The notes: generated by a model not told the origin, from the sequence alone. A stretch of 64,000 nt of DNA from Methylobacterium jeotgali (GCF_022179345.1 NZ_BPQR01000049.1:1-64000); one strand, 5' to 3'. Counted from the first letter of the stretch, positions 36,368 through 48,497 are shown. Program-made: numbers and translations.

Positions 36368-37438
36368 ATGAGCGAGGGCAACGGGAACGGCCAGCAGGGC
36401 ATCGCGCATGGCGGCACCGAGCTGCCCTCGGTCATCGTCGACGACTACAACATCGAGCTGTCCAACGAGGAAGGCTTCATCGGCGACCGCGTCTCGAAGG
36501 GCGCCTTCCGCGACCTCGTCGAGGACTGGCGGGAGAAGCTGCGGCAGGTCGGGGACGATCCGCTCGGCGACGTGCCCAGCCGCGAGATCGGCAAGAAGCG
36601 CCTCGACAAGCACCTGCTCTCGGACGATCCCCTGGCCTCCGGCGTGGTGTTCGGCGCCATCGAGGGCTTCGCGCAGGAGCTGGCCACCGTCGCGCGCCGC
36701 TTCCTGCGCCAGAAGGGCTGGAAGGACACGCAGGCCATCGTGGTCGGCGGCGGCTTCAGCGACAGCCGGGCCGGGCATTTCGCCATCGGCCGGGCCGGGG
36801 TGATTCTGCGGGCCGGCGGCATCGACGTGAGCCTGCGGGCGATCGCCAACCACCCCGATGAGGCCGGCCTGATCGGCGCCGCGCATCTCGCCCCCGCCTG
36901 GATCTTCAACGGCTACGACAGCCTGCTCGCCGTCGACATCGGCGGCACCAACATCCGGGCCGGCGTGCTCGTCACCAACCGCAAGCGCGCGCCGGACCTG
37001 TCGCGCACGGAGGTCTGGCGCTCCGATCTCTGGCGGCACCGGGACGAGGACCCGCAGCCCTCCCGCGAGGAGGCGGTGAAGCGCCTCGCGCGGATGCTCA
37101 AGGGCCTGATCCGCCGGGCCGAGCGCTCGCGGCTGAAGCTCGCGCCCTTCATCGGCGTCGGCTGCCCCGGCCTCATCGAGAGCGACGGCTCCATCGCGCG
37201 CGGCGGCCAGAACCTGCCGGGCAACTGGGAGAGCAGCCGCTTCCACCTGCCGAGCCTGCTCAGCGAGGCGATCCCGGAGATCGGCGGCCACGAGACCATG
37301 GTGCTCATGCACAACGACGCCGTGGTGCAGGGCCTCAGCGAGATCCCGCGCATGGGCGACTACGAGCGCTGGGGCGTGCTCACCGTCGGCACCGGCCTCG
37401 GCAACGCCCGCTTCACGGCTCGCCGCCGGGAGGAGTGA
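36368..37438 (+). CDS. ROK-family sugar-kinase-like protein with permuted motif order
   Basis: 356 residues. All main ROK/ASKHA motifs are present, but in rotated order. Residues 90-176 carry the usual C-terminal part: helix GAIEGFAQELATVARRFL, adenosine-loop VVGGGFSD at 125-132, and DVSLRAIANHPDEAGLIGAAHLAP at 153-176. The usual N-terminal part follows: phosphate-1 VDIGGTNIRAG at 189-199, GVGCPGLI at 263-270, catalytic Asp317 in MHNDAVV, and phosphate-2 VGTGLGNA at 340-347, close to the end. The GExGH/zinc-finger segment that normally follows phosphate-2 is missing. Residues 1-85 have no ROK counterpart I can place. It could phosphorylate a sugar or act as a sensor. The 3' end overlaps the convergent DUF2939 gene by 26 bases. 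Confidence 0.8.
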   Translation: MSEGNGNGQQGIAHGGTELPSVIVDDYNIELSNEEGFIGDRVSKGAFRDLVEDWREKLRQVGDDPLGDVPSREIGKKRLDKHLLSDDPLASGVVFGAIEGFAQELATVARRFLRQKGWKDTQAIVVGGGFSDSRAGHFAIGRAGVILRAGGIDVSLRAIANHPDEAGLIGAAHLAPAWIFNGYDSLLAVDIGGTNIRAGVLVTNRKRAPDLSRTEVWRSDLWRHRDEDPQPSREEAVKRLARMLKGLIRRAERSRLKLAPFIGVGCPGLIESDGSIARGGQNLPGNWESSRFHLPSLLSEAIPEIGGHETMVLMHNDAVVQGLSEIPRMGDYERWGVLTVGTGLGNARFTARRREE

Positions 37439-38096
37439 CCGGAGGTGCGGCCGGCGGCCTGGGTTCGCCGCGCGGCTCGCCCCGGTCTCCCGAGCGCACC
37501 CGCGCCAGTGCCTTGGCGAGCTTCTGCGCGAAGCGATCGCGCAGGGATTCCGTCACCTCGAGGTCGATAAGCCGCCAGGTGGTGCCGCGCAGGCGCAGGC
37601 GCAGACGCAGCTGATCGGCCCGCGGCGCGTCCGGGGGCGCCGCCATGACCACGGTGCGGAAGCCGCGCATCTCCGAGGCGAGGTAGAAGCGGATCAGGCT
37701 GCCGATCCCGTCGACCCGCAGGCCCCGCGGGCGAGCCACCCGGTCCGGGCGCGGACCTTCGAGCCCCTCCGGCCAGCCGTCGTCGAGGAGGTCGGTGACG
37801 GTCTTGGCCGTCACGAGGCTCTCGGCGAGCGCGAGGGCGATCCCGGTGGCGGCGTCGTTCAGGCGCTGGCGCTCGCGGGAGTCGAGGCTCGGATCGGCGG
37901 CCATGGCCGAGCGGACGGTGGCCGTCGCCTGCCGCACCAGGGAGAGGCGCAGCGTCCGGAAGTTAACCCGGCGCTCGACCGCCTCGACGTCCCCCGCCTG
38001 CACGTCGCGGGCGAGGCCATAGAGCGCGTAGAGCGGCGTCAGCGTGTAGACGAACCAGGCGACGATCGCCAGGACGGGAAGGGTCCACCAGCGCAT
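37413..38096 (-). CDS. DUF2939 family membrane-anchored protein
   Basis: 227 residues with an N-terminal membrane anchor (WWTLPVLAIVAWFVYTLTPLYALYGL). The following pattern VQAGDVEAVERRVNFRTLRLSL is the DUF2939 signature. The remainder includes LRGTTWRLIDLEVTESLRDRFAQKL and ends in a Pro/Gly/Glu-rich disordered tail. It is probably a periplasmic domain tethered to the inner membrane; function unknown. The end of the gene overlaps the ROK-like gene by 26 bases. It is upstream of rppH only by neighbourhood, with separate stop/start spacing. Confidence 0.85.
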   Translation of the reverse strand: MRWWTLPVLAIVAWFVYTLTPLYALYGLARDVQAGDVEAVERRVNFRTLRLSLVRQATATVRSAMAADPSLDSRERQRLNDAATGIALALAESLVTAKTVTDLLDDGWPEGLEGPRPDRVARPRGLRVDGIGSLIRFYLASEMRGFRTVVMAAPPDAPRADQLRLRLRLRGTTWRLIDLEVTESLRDRFAQKLAKALARVRSGDRGEPRGEPRPPAAPPVTPPGGEP

Positions 38097-38123
38097 CGGA
38101 CGGCCCTCAGGCCCCGGCGCGGG

Positions 38124-38675
38124 TCACGCCCCGGCCTGCCAGCGCGACAGCGGCGCGAAGCTCTCCACCACGGCCTCGTAGACCGGCCGCTTGAACGGCA
38201 CGATCAGGCCGGACAGCTCCGCGAAGGGACGCCAGCCCCAGTCCTCGAACTCGGACTTGTGGGCGCCGCCCCCCGGCGTCAGCACGTCGATCTCCGAATC
38301 GGCGCCGAGGAAGCCGAAGGCGAACCATTTCTGGGTCTGGCCGCGGTAGCGCCCTTTCCAGGCCTGCTTCAGCACCTCCGGCGGCAGGTCGTAGGCGAGC
38401 CAGCCCGGCGTCTCGGCGAGGTAGCGTAGCGAGCCCTCGGCGACGCTCGTCTCCTCGTGAAGCTCGCGGATCGCGGCCCGGCGCGGGTCCTCGCCGGGGT
38501 CGATCCCGCCCTGCGGCATCTGCCAGGCGAAGGCCCCGGCGACGTGCTCCGGCCCCGCCTCGACCCGGCGGCGGCCGACAAAGACCTCGCCGCGCCCGTT
38601 GATGAGCGTGATGCCGACGCAAGGTCGGTACGGCAGGCCGGTGCCGTCGATGGCGGGTGCGTCGGGGGTCGTCAT
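38124..38675 (-). CDS. rppH: RNA pyrophosphohydrolase
   Basis: 183 residues from ATG 38675; an ATG five codons upstream is possible. It removes pyrophosphate from mRNA 5' ends and so starts RNase E decay. The Nudix box is complete: [20 protein letters not shown] followed by TSV (about residues 56-78). The RppH-specific [21 protein letters not shown] start and [11 protein letters not shown] motif are present, as is [10 protein letters not shown]. It follows the polysaccharide deacetylase gene in the envC-ctpA-deacetylase-rppH order typical of Rhizobiales. Confidence 0.96.
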   Translation of the reverse strand: MTTPDAPAIDGTGLPYRPCVGITLINGRGEVFVGRRRVEAGPEHVAGAFAWQMPQGGIDPGEDPRRAAIRELHEETSVAEGSLRYLAETPGWLAYDLPPEVLKQAWKGRYRGQTQKWFAFGFLGADSEIDVLTPGGGAHKSEFEDWGWRPFAELSGLIVPFKRPVYEAVVESFAPLSRWQAGA

Positions 38676-38728
38676 GATGAGGCGGACCATAGGGCAGGCG
38701 GCGATGGCGCCGCAACGCCCCGCCCGGC

Positions 38729-39973
38729 CTACTCCGCCTTCGAGAGCTTGCCCGGCGCCGCACGGCCCCGCAGCGCAACGCTGACGGGCACGAGGCGGAT
38801 GCCCCGCGCGTCGAGGTCCTTCGCCCAGCGGGCGATCCGCTCGATCGACAGGGGAAGCGCGGTCGCCGAGGCCATCGCGAATCCCTTCTCGCGGGCGGCG
38901 GCCTCGAGGCGGGCGAGCTCCCGGTCGATGGCGTCCGGGCGCGGCTGGGCGTCGAGCACGATCTCGGCCCGTGCGGCCGGCGTCTTCAGGCGGCCGGCGA
39001 GCGCCACGGCCTGGGAGCGCGGCGCGGTGCCGTCGTCGACGAAGCCGAGGCCGCGGGCGCCGATCTCGCGCAGGACCGGCTCGAAGGCGGCCGGGTCGCT
39101 CATCAGCTTGGCGCCCATGAAGTTGACGAGGCCGGTGAAGCCCGGGAACCGGCTCATCATCCAGGCGAGGCGGTCGCTCGCCTCCGCCGGGCGCAGGCCG
39201 GTGAGGAGCGTCTGGGGGCCCGGATCGCTGTCGGGGTAGTCGAAGGGCTCCATGGGGGCCTGGAGCATCACCTCGTGCCCGAAATCGCGGGCGCGGGCGG
39301 CCATCTTGTCGGTCTCGGCCCCGTAGGGCGAGAAGGCCAGCGTCACCGCCGGGGGAAGCTGCACGATGGCGCGGGCCGTGGCCGACTGGCCGACGCCGAG
39401 ACCCGAGACCAGGATGGCGATCCGCGGGCCGGTGCCGCCTTCCGTGTCGGGCCGCGCGTAGAGGTCGAGGGCGCGCAGGCGTCCCTCGCCGAGGCGCGGG
39501 ATCGCCCCATGGCGGCCGCGCTCGACGAGGCGCGGATCGGGAGCGGGACCGAGCTTCACCGGTGCGCTCGGCACCCGGATCACCACCGCCTCGCTCGGCG
39601 CCGAGGTGCCGTCGGGTCGCACGACGGTGACGCCCGAGGCCGTCTCGATCTGCTCGGCGCTGCGCTGGGCGGCGGCCGATTCCGGTGCGGGCACGGCCTC
39701 CGCGGCCTGGACCGGCGGCTCCTGCGGCGCGGCGGCGGCCACGGGCGCGCGCAGCGTGATGGCGACGGTAGCGCGCGGCTCGCCGCCCCGCTTGTCCCCG
39801 AGGAGCAGCAGGAGGGCCAGCGCGACGAGAGGGACACCGGCGAGCGCGCCCATCTGCACCGGGCGCATCTTCGAGAGCGCGCGCAGGCGCGCCACCTGAC
39901 CCTTGAGGCCTGGCTCGGGCGGGGGCGCGACCCCGAGGGGCCTCGTCAGAATGTCGTCGGCGGGCTCGCTCAC
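38729..39973 (-). CDS. Divergent polysaccharide deacetylase family protein
   Basis: 414 residues. A cytoplasmic N-terminus is followed by one membrane helix ([18 protein letters not shown], about 42-59), a Pro/Ala/Glu-rich linker, and a C-terminal domain from about residue 180 ([64 protein letters not shown]). This is the divergent polysaccharide deacetylase (DUF610/YibQ) family, placed next to envC and ctpA in most alpha- and gammaproteobacteria. It probably acts on periplasmic glycan during division. A TTAA-N7-CTAA site lies about 90 bases upstream. Confidence 0.92.
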   Translation of the reverse strand: MSEPADDILTRPLGVAPPPEPGLKGQVARLRALSKMRPVQMGALAGVPLVALALLLLLGDKRGGEPRATVAITLRAPVAAAAPQEPPVQAAEAVPAPESAAAQRSAEQIETASGVTVVRPDGTSAPSEAVVIRVPSAPVKLGPAPDPRLVERGRHGAIPRLGEGRLRALDLYARPDTEGGTGPRIAILVSGLGVGQSATARAIVQLPPAVTLAFSPYGAETDKMAARARDFGHEVMLQAPMEPFDYPDSDPGPQTLLTGLRPAEASDRLAWMMSRFPGFTGLVNFMGAKLMSDPAAFEPVLREIGARGLGFVDDGTAPRSQAVALAGRLKTPAARAEIVLDAQPRPDAIDRELARLEAAAREKGFAMASATALPLSIERIARWAKDLDARGIRLVPVSVALRGRAAPGKLSKAE

Positions 39974-40092
39974 CGGCGTCCTCGGGAAGGCACGTTCGGA
40001 CGGACGGCCGGCTCGATCCGAGAACGGCGCCCGATACCGCCATTGCGGGCGCTTATGGTTAACGTTCCCCTAAAGCCGCGTCCCGAAACGGG

Positions 40093-40124
40093 AACCCTGC
40101 CGGATCCTCGGATCCGGCGGGGTT
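40093..40124 (-). terminator. Terminator-like hairpin after ctpA
   Basis: Arms AACCCTGCCGGATC / GATCCGGCGGGGTT pair at 13 of 14 positions around a CTCG tetraloop. It begins 29 bases after the ctpA stop in the direction of transcription. No T-run beyond the stem. Confidence 0.65.
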
Positions 40125-40152
40125 CGAAAGTCCGTCGACGAAGACCGATCGC

Positions 40153-41474
<1,322 letters not shown>

Positions 41475-41475
<1 letters not shown>

Positions 41476-42845
41476 TATCCGCGGACCTTCTCGCTCGGGG
41501 CCTTCGCCCACCATGGCTCCGGATCGATGGAGCCGCCGTCTTTCTTGAACTCGACGTACAGGACAGGGTCGGGCCGGTCGCCCTCCGCGGCGCCGGGGCC
41601 GCCGCCCCCGTCGCCCATGGTCCCGACCGGCTCACCCGCGAGCACGAACTGGCCGACCTCGACGCTCGTCTGGTCCAGGCCGGCCAACACGAGATAGTAG
41701 CCATCGCCCGCGTTGATGATCAAGAGTCGGCCATAGGAGCGGTAGGGCCCGGCGAAGGACACCCAGCCGTCCGCCGGCGCCGAGACCACCGCCTTCGGCC
41801 GCGTCACGAGGGAGACGCCGCGGCTGGTGCCGCCGTTGCCGTCGGGCTGGTTGAAGGCCTTCAGGATGCGGCCGCTCACCGGGCGCGGCAGGTCGCCGCG
41901 GGCGTCCACGAACCGCACCTTCGGGGCGATCCGGGTCGGGTCGCGGGCGCCGGCCGCGGCGAAGCGGGCCTGGGTCTCGCGCAGCTCCTTCAGCTCGGCC
42001 GCCCGCAGCTCCTGGCCGGCCTTGCGGGCGGAGGCGACCTCGCTCTCGATGCGGTCGAGGAGATCCTTGAGGCTCTTGGCCTGGTTGCCGAGCTCCGCCG
42101 CGCGGGCGCGTTCGGTGGCGAGCCCCCCCTCGACCTCCACCAGCCGCGCCTTGCGCGCCGCGACGAGGGCCTGGAGGCGCTGCTGCTCGTTCGCCCAGCC
42201 GGCGAGATCGGTGCGCAGGCTGTCCCGGTCCGAAGCGATGAGGCCGCGCAGGCGCACCAGCTCCTGAAGGTCGCCGGCCAGCGTCTCCGCCTCGCCGCGC
42301 AGCTCCGGCACCAGGGCGCCGAGCAGCATCGAGGTGCGGATGACGGTGAGCATGTCCTCGGGCCGCACCAGCACTGCGGGGGGCGGCCGGCGCCCCATGC
42401 GCTGGAGCGAGGCGAGGATCTCGGCGATGACCCCGCGCCGCGCCTGGAGCGAGCGGCGGATGGCCGCCTCGCTGTCGTCCAGCGTCCTGAGCCGCATCTC
42501 GAGGCGGGTCATGCGGTCCTCGGTCGCCTGCGACTGGCGGGCCGCGTCGAGGAGCGCCGCGTCGAGCTTCGCCCGGTCGCCGGAGATCGCGGCGATCTCG
42601 GCCTCGATCTTCGTGCGCGCGCCCGTACTCGCGGCGAGCGCGTCCTGGATCTGCCTGAGGCTCTCGGCGCGGCGGTCGCGCTCCTCCATCGCCTTGCGGA
42701 GGCGCTCCTCCTCGGGAGTGCGCTTGTCGGCGGCTTCCTGCGCGGGCGCGAGGCCCGGGAGGAGGACCGCCAGCGCCGCGATCGCCAGCAGAGGGGTGCG
42801 CCGGCCGCGCTTCGGGAGGAGACTCAACGTCGGCAGGGATGGCAT
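41475..42845 (-). CDS. envC: Murein hydrolase activator EnvC-like protein
   Basis: 456 residues from ATG 42845. A signal peptide (LLAIAALAVLLPGLAPAQ) is followed by two coiled-coil stretches (about 40-300; e.g. RLRKAMEERDRRAESLRQIQ). The C-terminal LytM/M23 domain (about 325-450) reads RGVSLVTRPKAVVSAPADGWVSF and YGRLLIINAGDGYYLVLAGL. The zinc ligands HxxxD and HxH of active M23 peptidases are absent, as in E. coli EnvC, so it should activate amidases rather than cut peptidoglycan itself. It is coupled to ctpA and follows rlmH by five bases. Confidence 0.9.
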
Positions 42846-42850
42846 CGGGC

Positions 42851-43354
42851 TCACGCGGACCCGTCCGGATCGCCCCGGTGATAGGGATGCCCGGCCAGGA
42901 TGGTCAGCGAGCGGTAGACCTGCTCCAGGGCGAGAATGCGGACGAGAGCGTGGGGCAGCGTGGCGGCCCCGAAGGACAAGGTCAGGTCGGCGCGCGCCCG
43001 CAGCCGGGCGTCGAGCCCGTCCGGGCCGCCGATCACCACGGCAAGCGCCGGCCGGCCCGCGTCCCGGAAGCCGCCGACGCGCTCGGCGAGGCGTTCGCTC
43101 GGCAGGTCGGCGCGGCCGCGCTCGTCGTAGACGATCAGCGCCGCGCTCTCGGGAATGTGACCGAGAAGACCCGTGGCTTCCTCGGCGCAGCGGTCGGCGG
43201 CACGGCGTGCCCGGCTCTCGGGAAGCTCGACCATGTCGCAGGCGGAGAGGCCGAGCCCGCGCCCGATCTGCACGGAGCGTTCGCGGTAGCGCTCGGCCAG
43301 CTCCCGCTCGGGGCCGCTCTTGAGGCGCCCGACCGCGGCGACGACGACACGCAT
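42851..43354 (-). CDS. rlmH: 23S rRNA pseudouridine-1915 N3-methyltransferase
   Basis: 167 residues, usual for RlmH. This SPOUT-class enzyme methylates pseudouridine 1915 in helix 69 of 23S rRNA. The knot motifs are AVVIGGPDGLD (about 105) and LTLSFGAATLPHALVRILALEQVYR followed by GHPYHR at the C-terminus, diagnostic for the family. The alphaproteobacterial insertion (PESRARRAADRCAEEATGLL) is present. The ATG at 43354 gives MRVVVAAVGRLK. It sits between rsfS and envC, the standard order. Confidence 0.97.
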   Translation of the reverse strand: MRVVVAAVGRLKSGPERELAERYRERSVQIGRGLGLSACDMVELPESRARRAADRCAEEATGLLGHIPESAALIVYDERGRADLPSERLAERVGGFRDAGRPALAVVIGGPDGLDARLRARADLTLSFGAATLPHALVRILALEQVYRSLTILAGHPYHRGDPDGSA

Positions 43355-43369
43355 CGGGCGCGATCCGGC

Positions 43370-43741
43370 TCAGCCGGCGAGGCGGCCCTCGGGACGGTCG
43401 GCGCCCCACATCTTCTCGAGGTTGTAGAAGCCTCGCACCTCGGGGCGGAAGATGTGGACGAGCACGTCGCCGGCGTCGATCAGCACCCAGTCGCAGGCCG
43501 GGAGGCCCTCGACGCGGGCGGTGCCGAAGCCGTTGTCCTTCATGTCCTTGATGATCTTGTCGGCGATGGCCCCAACATGGCGCTGCGAGCGGCCGGAGGC
43601 GATGATCATCGTGTCGGCCAGCGAGGTCTTGCCGGCGAGGTCGATCTCGACCGTCTCCTCGGCCTTCATCTCGTCGAGGCAGCCCAGAGCGAGCGTGCGC
43701 AGGTCGCCGCTCCGCGTCAGGGCTTCGGTCTCGGAAACCAC
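43370..43741 (-). CDS. rsfS: Ribosomal silencing factor RsfS
   Basis: 123 residues starting at GTG 43741. RsfS binds L14 and blocks subunit joining in starvation. Conserved segments are KAEETVEIDLAGKTSLADTMIIASGRSQRHVGA (about residues 26-58), DWVLIDAGDVLVHIFRPEVRGFYNLEKMW near the C-terminus and the intervening KDNGFGTARVEG. The gene follows nadD and precedes rlmH, the usual arrangement. A longer start could exist upstream but is not needed for the fold. Confidence 0.97.
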   Translation of the reverse strand: MVSETEALTRSGDLRTLALGCLDEMKAEETVEIDLAGKTSLADTMIIASGRSQRHVGAIADKIIKDMKDNGFGTARVEGLPACDWVLIDAGDVLVHIFRPEVRGFYNLEKMWGADRPEGRLAG

Positions 43742-43843
43742 GGTTCCGGTGTCGGTCGTCTCGGACAGCGTCTGGGTCCCCGATAAGCGGCGGCCGGGCC
43801 CCTCCGGCCCTGGAATCCACAGTGGCGCCTCGGGGCGCGGTTT

Positions 43844-44443
43844 TCAATACGCTCCGCCCGCGCGCAGGGCAGTCGAGGAGAGCGTGGAGCGCGGACCGTG
43901 CAGGTAGACCCAGGCCGGGGGCGCCAGGTCGGCCAGCGCCCCGGCGTCCCGCTCGTCGACGCGATGGGCGTCGAGGAAGCGCGCGGCGGGGCTGGACGAC
44001 GCGCTGAGGGTGAAGCCGGGCCGGTCGACGACCGCGATCGGCACGAGGTCGGCGATCTCGCGAAAGCCCCGCCAGCGATGGAAGCTCGCCAGGCTGTCGG
44101 CACCCATGATCCAGACGAAGCGCACCCCGGGCCTGCGGGCGCGCAGGTAGCGCAGGGTCTCGAGCGTGAAGCGCGCGCCGATCTCGGCCTCGAAGCCGGT
44201 CACCGCGATGCGCGGATGCGCCGCCAAGGCGCGGGCGGCCCCGATCCGCGTGTCGAGGGAAGCGAGATCGCCCCGCGCCTTGAGCGGGTTGCCGGGGGTG
44301 ACGAGCCACCACAGCCGGTCGAGCCGCAGGCGCCGCAGCGCCATCAGGCCGACATGGCGATGGCCGGCATGGGCCGGGTTGAACGAGCCGCCGTAGAGGC
44401 CGACCCGCATCCCCGGCGCGCTCGGCGGAAGCTTGCCGCGCAC
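43844..44443 (-). CDS. nadD: Nicotinate-nucleotide adenylyltransferase
   Basis: 199 residues from GTG 44443; an ATG at 44410 immediately before GLYGGSFNPAH would give 188 residues and is also plausible. The nucleotidyltransferase motif YGGSFNPAHAGHRHV (about residues 17-31) and the C-terminal STLSSTALRAG (SxTxxR type) are diagnostic. WWLVTPGNPLK and WIMGADSLASFHRW are NadD-specific. It makes deamido-NAD in NAD synthesis. It begins five bases after the proA stop, so translation is likely coupled. Confidence 0.96.
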   Translation of the reverse strand: MRGKLPPSAPGMRVGLYGGSFNPAHAGHRHVGLMALRRLRLDRLWWLVTPGNPLKARGDLASLDTRIGAARALAAHPRIAVTGFEAEIGARFTLETLRYLRARRPGVRFVWIMGADSLASFHRWRGFREIADLVPIAVVDRPGFTLSASSSPAARFLDAHRVDERDAGALADLAPPAWVYLHGPRSTLSSTALRAGGAY

Positions 44444-44448
44444 GTCCG

Positions 44449-45750
44449 TCAGACGGGTCGGATCTGCCCGCTGCCGTGAACCCGATACTTGAACGTCGTG
44501 AGCTGCTCGACGCCCACGGGGCCGCGGGCGTGCATCCGCCCGGTGGCGATGCCGATCTCGGCGCCGAAGCCGAACTCGCCGCCGTCGGCGAACTGGGTCG
44601 AGGCGTTGTGGGTCACGATCGCGGAGTCGACCTCGGCGAGGAAGCGGGCGGCCTCCTCGGAATCGTCCGTGACGATCGCGTCGGTGTGGTGGGAGCCGTT
44701 CGTCTCGATATGCTCGATGGCGGCATCCAGACCGTCGACCACGCGGGCCGAGATGATCGCGTCGAGATACTCCGTACGCCAGTCCTGATCGGTCGCCGCG
44801 GTGACGCGGGGATCGGCGGCCTGCACCGCGGCGTCGCCGCGCACGGCGCAGCCGGCATCGAGCAATGCCGTGACGAGAGGCGCGAGATGCGTGTCGGCGC
44901 AGGCGCGATCGACGAGCAGCGTCTCGGCGGCGCCGCAGATGCCGGTGCGGCGCAGCTTGCTGTTGAGGAGGAGCGTGCGGGCCATGTCGAGGTCGGCGGC
45001 CTTCGCGACGTAGACGTGGCAGATGCCGTCGAGATGGGCGAAGACCGGCACCTTCGCCTCGGCCTGGACCCGCTCCACGAGGCTGCGGCCGCCGCGGGGC
45101 ACGATCACGTCGACGCAGCCGTCGAGGCCGGCGAGCATCAGCCCCACCGCCGCGCGGTCGCGGGTCGGCACGAGCTGAACCGCGTCGGCGGGGAGCCCGG
45201 CGGAGGCCAGGCCCTCGCCCATGGCGGCGGCGATGGCGAGCGCCGTGCGGAAGCTGTCCGAGCCCGCCCGCAGGATCGCGGCGTTGCCGGCCTTGAGGCA
45301 GAGGGCGCCGGCATCCGCCGTCACGTTCGGGCGGCTCTCGAAGATGACGCCGACGACGCCGAGCGGCACCGCCACGCGTTCGATCAGCAGCCCGTTCGGG
45401 CGCTCGAAGGCGGCGATCTGCCGGCCGACCGGATCGGGCAGCGCGCCGATCTTCTCCACCGCGTCGGCGATGCCCGAGAGCCGCGCCTCGTCGAGGGTGA
45501 GCCGATCGATGAGCGCGCTGGTCTGACCGGCCGCCTTCGCCGCGGAGACGTCGCGGGCGTTCTCCCGCAGGATCGCGGCGGCGCTCGCGCGGATGCGCTC
45601 GGCCACCGCCCTCAGCGCCGTATCCTTGGTCTCGGCGGAGGCGAGCGCCATGGCGCGGGCGGCCTTGCGGGCGCGCCGGCCGATGTCGCGCATCAGCGTA
45701 TCGAGATCGTCGGGATCGGCGTCGTTCGAGCGCAGGTTGAGGACGGGCAC
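44449..45750 (-). CDS. proA: Gamma-glutamyl phosphate reductase
   Basis: 433 residues starting at GTG 45750, with GAGGAA nine bases upstream; the longer open frame toward proB is a shadow. It reduces glutamyl-5-phosphate to the semialdehyde in proline synthesis. Signatures are [45 protein letters not shown], the catalytic Cys in [15 protein letters not shown] (about residue 275) and [20 protein letters not shown] at the C-terminus. It lies downstream of proB across a 157-base gap and directly upstream of nadD. Confidence 0.98.
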   Translation of the reverse strand: MPVLNLRSNDADPDDLDTLMRDIGRRARKAARAMALASAETKDTALRAVAERIRASAAAILRENARDVSAAKAAGQTSALIDRLTLDEARLSGIADAVEKIGALPDPVGRQIAAFERPNGLLIERVAVPLGVVGVIFESRPNVTADAGALCLKAGNAAILRAGSDSFRTALAIAAAMGEGLASAGLPADAVQLVPTRDRAAVGLMLAGLDGCVDVIVPRGGRSLVERVQAEAKVPVFAHLDGICHVYVAKAADLDMARTLLLNSKLRRTGICGAAETLLVDRACADTHLAPLVTALLDAGCAVRGDAAVQAADPRVTAATDQDWRTEYLDAIISARVVDGLDAAIEHIETNGSHHTDAIVTDDSEEAARFLAEVDSAIVTHNASTQFADGGEFGFGAEIGIATGRMHARGPVGVEQLTTFKYRVHGSGQIRPV

Positions 45751-45907
45751 GGGCGGGTTCCTCGATCGGACCGGGTCACGAGGGCGGTCGGCAATCTGCA
45801 AGATGATGCCGGCGTATGTGCGCCCGTTCCGGCGGCGAGACAAGCGTGGCGCGCGCAAGTCTCCCCGGACGATGCGCGCCTCGGTTGAGCCGCCGTTTGT
45901 GCCGGGC

Positions 45908-47029
45908 CTACTCCGCGAACAGGGCGAGGTCGTCCCGGTGCACCATCTCCGAGCGGCCGGGATGGGTGAGGAGCTCGGCGATCCGTGCGCTCGGCTGGCC
46001 GATGATGAGTGCCGCCTCGGTGCTGTCATAGGCGACCAGTCCCCGGCCGAGGGGGCGGCCGGCGAGGCTGCGGATCAGCACCGCGTCGCCGCGCCCGAAG
46101 CTGCCCTCGATGGCGCGCACGCCGACCGGCAGCAGACTCGCGCCGCCCTGGAGGGCGCGGGCGGCGCCGTCGTCGATGACGAGACTGCCGCGGGGCTCCA
46201 AGGAGCCGGCGATCCAGGTCTTGCGGGCAGCGGTCGGCGTCGAGCCAGAGAGAAACCAGCTGCAGCGCCCGCCCTGCTGGATCGCCCGGAGTGGGTTCTT
46301 CTCGCGCCCGTCGGCGATGATCATGTGGGTGCCGCCGCCGGCGGCGATCTTGGCGGCCTCGATCTTGGTGCGCATGCCCCCGCGCGACAGCTCCGAGGCG
46401 GGGCCGCCGGCCATCGCCTCGATCTCCGGCGTCACCCGCTCGACGACGGGCAGGTGCCGGGCGTCCGGGTCCTGATGCGGAGGCGCGGTGTAGAGCCCGT
46501 CGATGTCGGAGAACAGCACCAGCACCTCGGCGCCGATCATCGTGGCGACGCGGGCGGCGAGGCGGTCGTTGTCGCCGTAGCGGATCTCGCTGGTGGCCAC
46601 CGTGTCGTTCTCGTTGACCACGGGGACGGCGCGCACGTCGAGGAGCTTCAGCACGGTGGCGCGGGCGTTGAGGTAGCGGCGGCGCTCCTCGGTGTCGCGG
46701 GGCGTGACGAGAATCTGCCCGGCGACGATGCCGTGATGGCCGAGCGCCTCCGCCCAGTGGCGGGCGAGCGCGATCTGCCCGACCGAGGCCGAGGCCTGGC
46801 TCTCCTCGAGCCGCAGCGCCCCCGGCGGTAGGCCGAGCACCGTGCGCCCGAGCGCGATGCTGCCGGAGGAGACCACGAGCACGTCCGCGCCCCGCGCGTG
46901 AAGGTCGGCGATATCCTCGGCGAGCGCCGCGAGCCAGGCGTGGCGCAGCCGCCCGCGGCCCCGGTCCACGAGAAGCGCGGAGCCGACCTTGATGACGATG
47001 CGGCGGAAATCCTGGAGGTTCGGGGTCAT
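45908..47029 (-). CDS. proB: Glutamate 5-kinase
   Basis: 373 residues, the long form with a C-terminal PUA domain. It is the first and feedback-controlled enzyme of proline synthesis. The N-terminal amino-acid-kinase domain has [62 protein letters not shown] and [13 protein letters not shown]. The PUA part includes [23 protein letters not shown]. It belongs to the obgE-proB-proA block conserved in Rhizobiales. Here a tiny membrane-protein gene on the opposite strand lies between obgE and proB. Confidence 0.98.
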   Translation of the reverse strand: MTPNLQDFRRIVIKVGSALLVDRGRGRLRHAWLAALAEDIADLHARGADVLVVSSGSIALGRTVLGLPPGALRLEESQASASVGQIALARHWAEALGHHGIVAGQILVTPRDTEERRRYLNARATVLKLLDVRAVPVVNENDTVATSEIRYGDNDRLAARVATMIGAEVLVLFSDIDGLYTAPPHQDPDARHLPVVERVTPEIEAMAGGPASELSRGGMRTKIEAAKIAAGGGTHMIIADGREKNPLRAIQQGGRCSWFLSGSTPTAARKTWIAGSLEPRGSLVIDDGAARALQGGASLLPVGVRAIEGSFGRGDAVLIRSLAGRPLGRGLVAYDSTEAALIIGQPSARIAELLTHPGRSEMVHRDDLALFAE

Positions 47030-47191
47030 CGGCGAGCGGTGCGGTCGGAGACGGTGTCCGTGTGAACGAAGTCGGCGGCTTTGAACAGCGCCGCCGCCGC
47101 GGGATGCGTCGCGCTCTCGACGGGCGGCTCCTCCTCGTCCGACCGACCGAGGCCGCTATGTCCACCTGCTCGCAGGTGACAGGAGGCGTCG

Positions 47192-47371
47192 ATGTTCGTC
47201 GAAGGAGGATGGAAGCCGTCCTGGGAGCCGCCCCGCAAGCCCCGGCTGACGAAGCGGCAGGAGTCCGTGCTCCTATGGATCATCGGCGCGAACCTGCTGC
47301 TCCTGCTCGTGGCCCCGATCGGCGGCGCCACCGTCTTCCACGCCTTGCTCGCCATGATGAGGCAGGGATAG
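47192..47371 (+). CDS. Tiny single-pass membrane protein (59 aa)
   Basis: An ATG at 47192 follows AGGAGG with a six-base spacer, an ideal ribosome-binding site, and opens 59 codons ending in TAG at 47371. The N-terminal half is Pro/Trp/Lys-rich (MFVEGGWKPSWEPPRKPR). The C-terminal half contains one strong hydrophobic helix (VLLWIIGANLLLLLVAPIGG) and ends ALLAMMRQG. It should be an inner-membrane protein with the basic N-terminus in the cytoplasm. It sits alone between the divergent/convergent proB and obgE genes. No known family is recognised. Confidence 0.7.
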   Translation: MFVEGGWKPSWEPPRKPRLTKRQESVLLWIIGANLLLLLVAPIGGATVFHALLAMMRQG

Positions 47372-47387
47372 CCTCCGGAGCCGGCCG

Positions 47388-48485
<1,098 letters not shown>

Positions 48486-48497
48486 TCAATCGAAGGA

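Noticed and set aside
40110..40135. tRNA T-loop-like GGTTCGAAAG
   Set aside because: No flanking acceptor, D or anticodon stems; the sequence belongs to the ctpA terminator hairpin.
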